Assembly: GCA_021810175.1 (NCBI GenBank)
Contig: JAJZJJ010000150.1
Location: forward strand, 1 to 6,987
Source: Acidobacteriota bacterium
GTDB lineage: Bacteria; Acidobacteriota; Terriglobia; Terriglobales; Acidobacteriaceae
Reading direction: 5' to 3'
Length of the DNA: 6,987 nt
Shown here piece after piece: positions 5,410 to 6,987 of this stretch; positions within the stretch are counted from its first letter, which is position 1, and every line of letters starts with the position of its first letter. Made by a program: the position numbers and the translations under genes. The notes beneath the pieces are model-generated. The model worked only from the letters and a program-made list of their open reading frames with translations. It was not told where the DNA came from and searched no databases.

Positions 5410-6291
5410 ATGCTGGTGGACTCGCATGCACATCTGGACAGTGACCGCTACGCGGAAGACCGTGAGGCGATGCTGGTTCGTGCATTCGAGGCCGGCGTCG
5501 AGGCGATTTTGGCCGTCGGCATTGGGGAGGGTCCGGAGACGATGCACGGCGCGCTCGACCTGAGCCGCGCCTACCGATCCAGATCCGATATGCCACGGAT
5601 TCTGGTCAGCGCCGGAATCCATCCGCATGAGGCGAGCCTGGCGGACGAGGGTGCGCTCAACAAACTGGACACCCTGGCCGCGGAGCCGGAAGTCGTCGCC
5701 ATTGGCGAGATTGGCCTCGATTACTTTTATGACCACTCGCCCCGCGAAGTGCAGCAGCGTGCTTTTGTCGATCAGATGGAGGTCGCGGCGCGGCACAGAC
5801 TGCCAATTTTGATCCACTGCCGGGCGTCCGCGGAGAGTACGAATGCCTGGGACGATGCCCTGGCCCTGCTGGACGAGTATTGGCGCGCGACCGGGCTGGG
5901 AGGAGTATTGCACTGTTTTGCGGGCGAATATCGGCACGCACAGCAGGCCATGGACATGGGCTTTCTTATTTCCTTCGCCGGGAACATTACCTTTCCCAAG
6001 GCGCAGCCCATCCGGGATGTAGCGGAGAAAATCCCGGTGGATAGGATCTTGATCGAGACCGATGCACCCTTTCTTGCACCGGTACCGCATCGCGGCAAGC
6101 GCAACGAACCGGCCATGGTGCGGCGCGTGGCGGAGCAACTGGGCGCGGTCCGCGGCGTGAACTGTGAGACCATGGCTTTGACGACGACGGAAAACTTCTA
6201 TCGTTTTTTTGGTGGAGCGCGGTCGGAAACAGTGCAGGCAATCGGGCGAACGACAGCAGGCGCCGACAGCGCGGAAAATAGAATCCAGTAA
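5410..6291 (+). CDS. tatD: TatD-family metal-dependent hydrolase (putative 3'-5' DNase)
   Basis: TatD proteins are TIM-barrel, two-metal hydrolases of the amidohydrolase superfamily; characterised members are 3'-5' DNases linked to repair and DNA turnover in the cytoplasm. The 293-residue product shows the full metal-binding set: H6-A-H8 (SHAHLD), E100 in AIGEIGLDYF, H136 in ILIHCR, H168 in LHCF and D218 in ETDAPFLAP. SFAGNITFPKA (188-198) is also characteristic. The fold ends near TENFYRFFG (260-268); the last 25 residues are a polar tail longer than in typical members of about 260. GGAAG (5396-5400), nine bases before the ATG, supports the start. It sits 85 bp after metG and 12 bp before yajQ. 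The subfamily (TatD, YcfH, YjjV) is not certain; its place next to metG resembles the ycfH-type position. Confidence 0.94.
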   Translation: MLVDSHAHLDSDRYAEDREAMLVRAFEAGVEAILAVGIGEGPETMHGALDLSRAYRSRSDMPRILVSAGIHPHEASLADEGALNKLDTLAAEPEVVAIGEIGLDYFYDHSPREVQQRAFVDQMEVAARHRLPILIHCRASAESTNAWDDALALLDEYWRATGLGGVLHCFAGEYRHAQQAMDMGFLISFAGNITFPKAQPIRDVAEKIPVDRILIETDAPFLAPVPHRGKRNEPAMVRRVAEQLGAVRGVNCETMALTTTENFYRFFGGARSETVQAIGRTTAGADSAENRIQ

Positions 6292-6303
6292 GGGCAGGGA
6301 AGT

Positions 6304-6804
6304 ATGGCGACCGAGAATTCATTCGATATTGTCAGCAAAGTGGACGCGCAAGAGGTGTTGAATGCTGTGGATCAGGCATCGAAGGAGATCCGCACGCGGT
6401 TCGATTTAAAGGATTCGCACTCCGAAATCAAACTGGAGGGCGAGGAGGCCATTCAGCTTGCGTCCAGCGATGAATACAAGCTGAAGGCGGTGACGGAAAT
6501 CTTGCAGCAAAAACTGGCGAAACGCGGAGTTTCTCTGAAGGCCCTGACCTATGGCAAGATCGAGCCAGCCTCGGGCTCCAGCGTTCGCCAGAAGGTCACG
6601 CTGCAGCAGGGGATTGCGATCGAAAAAGCGAAAGAGATCGTCAAGCTGATTAAAGAGTCCAAGAGCAAGGCGCAGGCCACCATCCAGGGGGACATGGTCC
6701 GCGTCAGCAGCAAGGACCGCGATACATTACAGGATATGATTGCAATGTTGAAGAAGCACGACTTTGGCATCGACTTGCAGTTCACGAATTATCGGTCCAA
6801 CTAG
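6304..6804 (+). CDS. yajQ: YajQ-family nucleotide-binding protein
   Basis: The 166-residue product matches the YajQ/DUF520 family over its full normal length. It begins with [20 protein letters not shown] (6-25), continues with [12 protein letters not shown] (27-38), has [10 protein letters not shown] (89-98) and KAQATIQGD (122-130), and ends with the family's closing LQFTNYR (158-164). YajQ has two RNP-like alpha/beta domains and binds nucleotides or nucleic acids. Some Xanthomonas and Pseudomonas members bind cyclic di-GMP and act with transcription regulators; that role in this organism is not shown by the sequence. Translation is probably coupled to tatD: AAGGG (6290-6294) overlaps the tatD stop codon and lies nine bases from the ATG. 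I see no truncation or odd base composition. Confidence 0.95.
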   Translation: MATENSFDIVSKVDAQEVLNAVDQASKEIRTRFDLKDSHSEIKLEGEEAIQLASSDEYKLKAVTEILQQKLAKRGVSLKALTYGKIEPASGSSVRQKVTLQQGIAIEKAKEIVKLIKESKSKAQATIQGDMVRVSSKDRDTLQDMIAMLKKHDFGIDLQFTNYRSN

Positions 6805-6828
6805 CGGTCAGCAGCATCGAGGGGAACA

Positions 6829-6845
6829 GAGGCGGAACGAATTTG
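6829..6845 (+). promoter_or_regulatory. RBS and TTG start of the prenyl synthase gene
   Basis: GAGG (6829-6832) lies ten bases before TTG (6843-6845). Reading back in frame from this TTG to and beyond the yajQ stop, I found no ATG or GTG, so TTG is the best available start. The use of a weaker start codon is therefore decided by the sequence and not by choice among alternatives. Confidence 0.6.
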
Positions 6846-6987
6846 AGCACAGCGGCCATCACGACGGCGAAAGAGGTGTTCGATCTGCTCCACGACGACC
6901 TGGTCGCCGTGGAACGGGAATTCGAGCGCCTTTCCGCTTCCGAGGTCGATTCCATCACGGAGATCGCTGGATACCTGCGCGAAGGCG
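6843..6987 (+). CDS. Polyprenyl diphosphate synthase family protein, N-terminal fragment
   Basis: Only 48 codons are present before the right edge. They read MSTAAITTAKEVF and then a helical acidic stretch ending SITEIAGYLREG. This pattern, a leading pair of helices ending in an I-x-E-I-x-x-Y-L-x-x-G motif just before the expected GGKRLRP, is typical of long-chain trans-prenyl diphosphate synthases (IspB/HepT-like). These enzymes extend farnesyl-PP with isopentenyl-PP to make quinone side chains. The decisive DDxxD aspartate motifs lie outside the window, so chain length cannot be judged. It follows yajQ by 38 bp on the same strand and is probably co-transcribed. Confidence 0.75.
   Translation, partial: MSTAAITTAKEVFDLLHDDLVAVEREFERLSASEVDSITEIAGYLREG

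Noticed and set aside
5182..6138. 318-codon minus-strand frame opposite tatD
   Set aside because: It covers the end of metG and most of tatD in antisense; the plus-strand genes have complete catalytic motifs.

Overview
The window is a GC-rich bacterial chromosomal segment, roughly 60% GC in the lines I sampled. It most resembles Acidobacteriota (class Terriglobia, Koribacter/Sulfotelmatobacter-like). This rests on protein flavour and layout: a MetRS with a C-terminal tRNA-binding domain, an exported YXWGXW/glycine-rich protein, a TatD–YajQ–polyprenyl synthase run, and palindromic spacer elements ending in GGGGCACCCA. The taxonomic call is an inference from memory, not a database result.

Layout. 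On the minus strand, positions 1-996 carry the first 332 codons of murC (UDP-N-acetylmuramate–L-alanine ligase), which runs off the left edge. A gene-free divergent spacer of about 420 bp follows (997-1418); it holds a REP-like hairpin and several short repeats. On the plus strand, 1419-2759 encodes a secreted low-complexity protein with a signal peptide, a Pro/Gln linker, a duplicated aromatic YXWGXW-type core and a Gly/Ser/Arg-rich tail. It is closed by a clear intrinsic terminator at 2788-2823. A second spacer (2824-3113) holds inverted repeats and a plausible -10 element. A co-oriented set then follows: metG (3114-5324), tatD (5410-6291), yajQ (6304-6804) and the first 48 codons of a trans-polyprenyl diphosphate synthase (6843 to the right edge).

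How the genes fit together. metG, tatD, yajQ and the prenyl synthase are all plus strand, with gaps of 85, 12 and 38 bp, and look like one housekeeping transcription unit. They cover tRNA charging, a metal-dependent nuclease, a YajQ-family nucleotide-binding protein and isoprenoid chain elongation. murC and the prenyl synthase both serve the cell envelope, but they lie in different transcription units.

I do not see a clearly new biological system. The most unusual signals are: (1) two copies of a palindromic element in different spacers, the second able to fold into two mutually exclusive hairpins between metG and tatD; (2) a sharp AT-rich patch of about 200 bp inside metG; (3) an unusual C-x2-D / C-x2-C zinc-knuckle pattern in MetRS; and (4) the repeat architecture of the exported protein.
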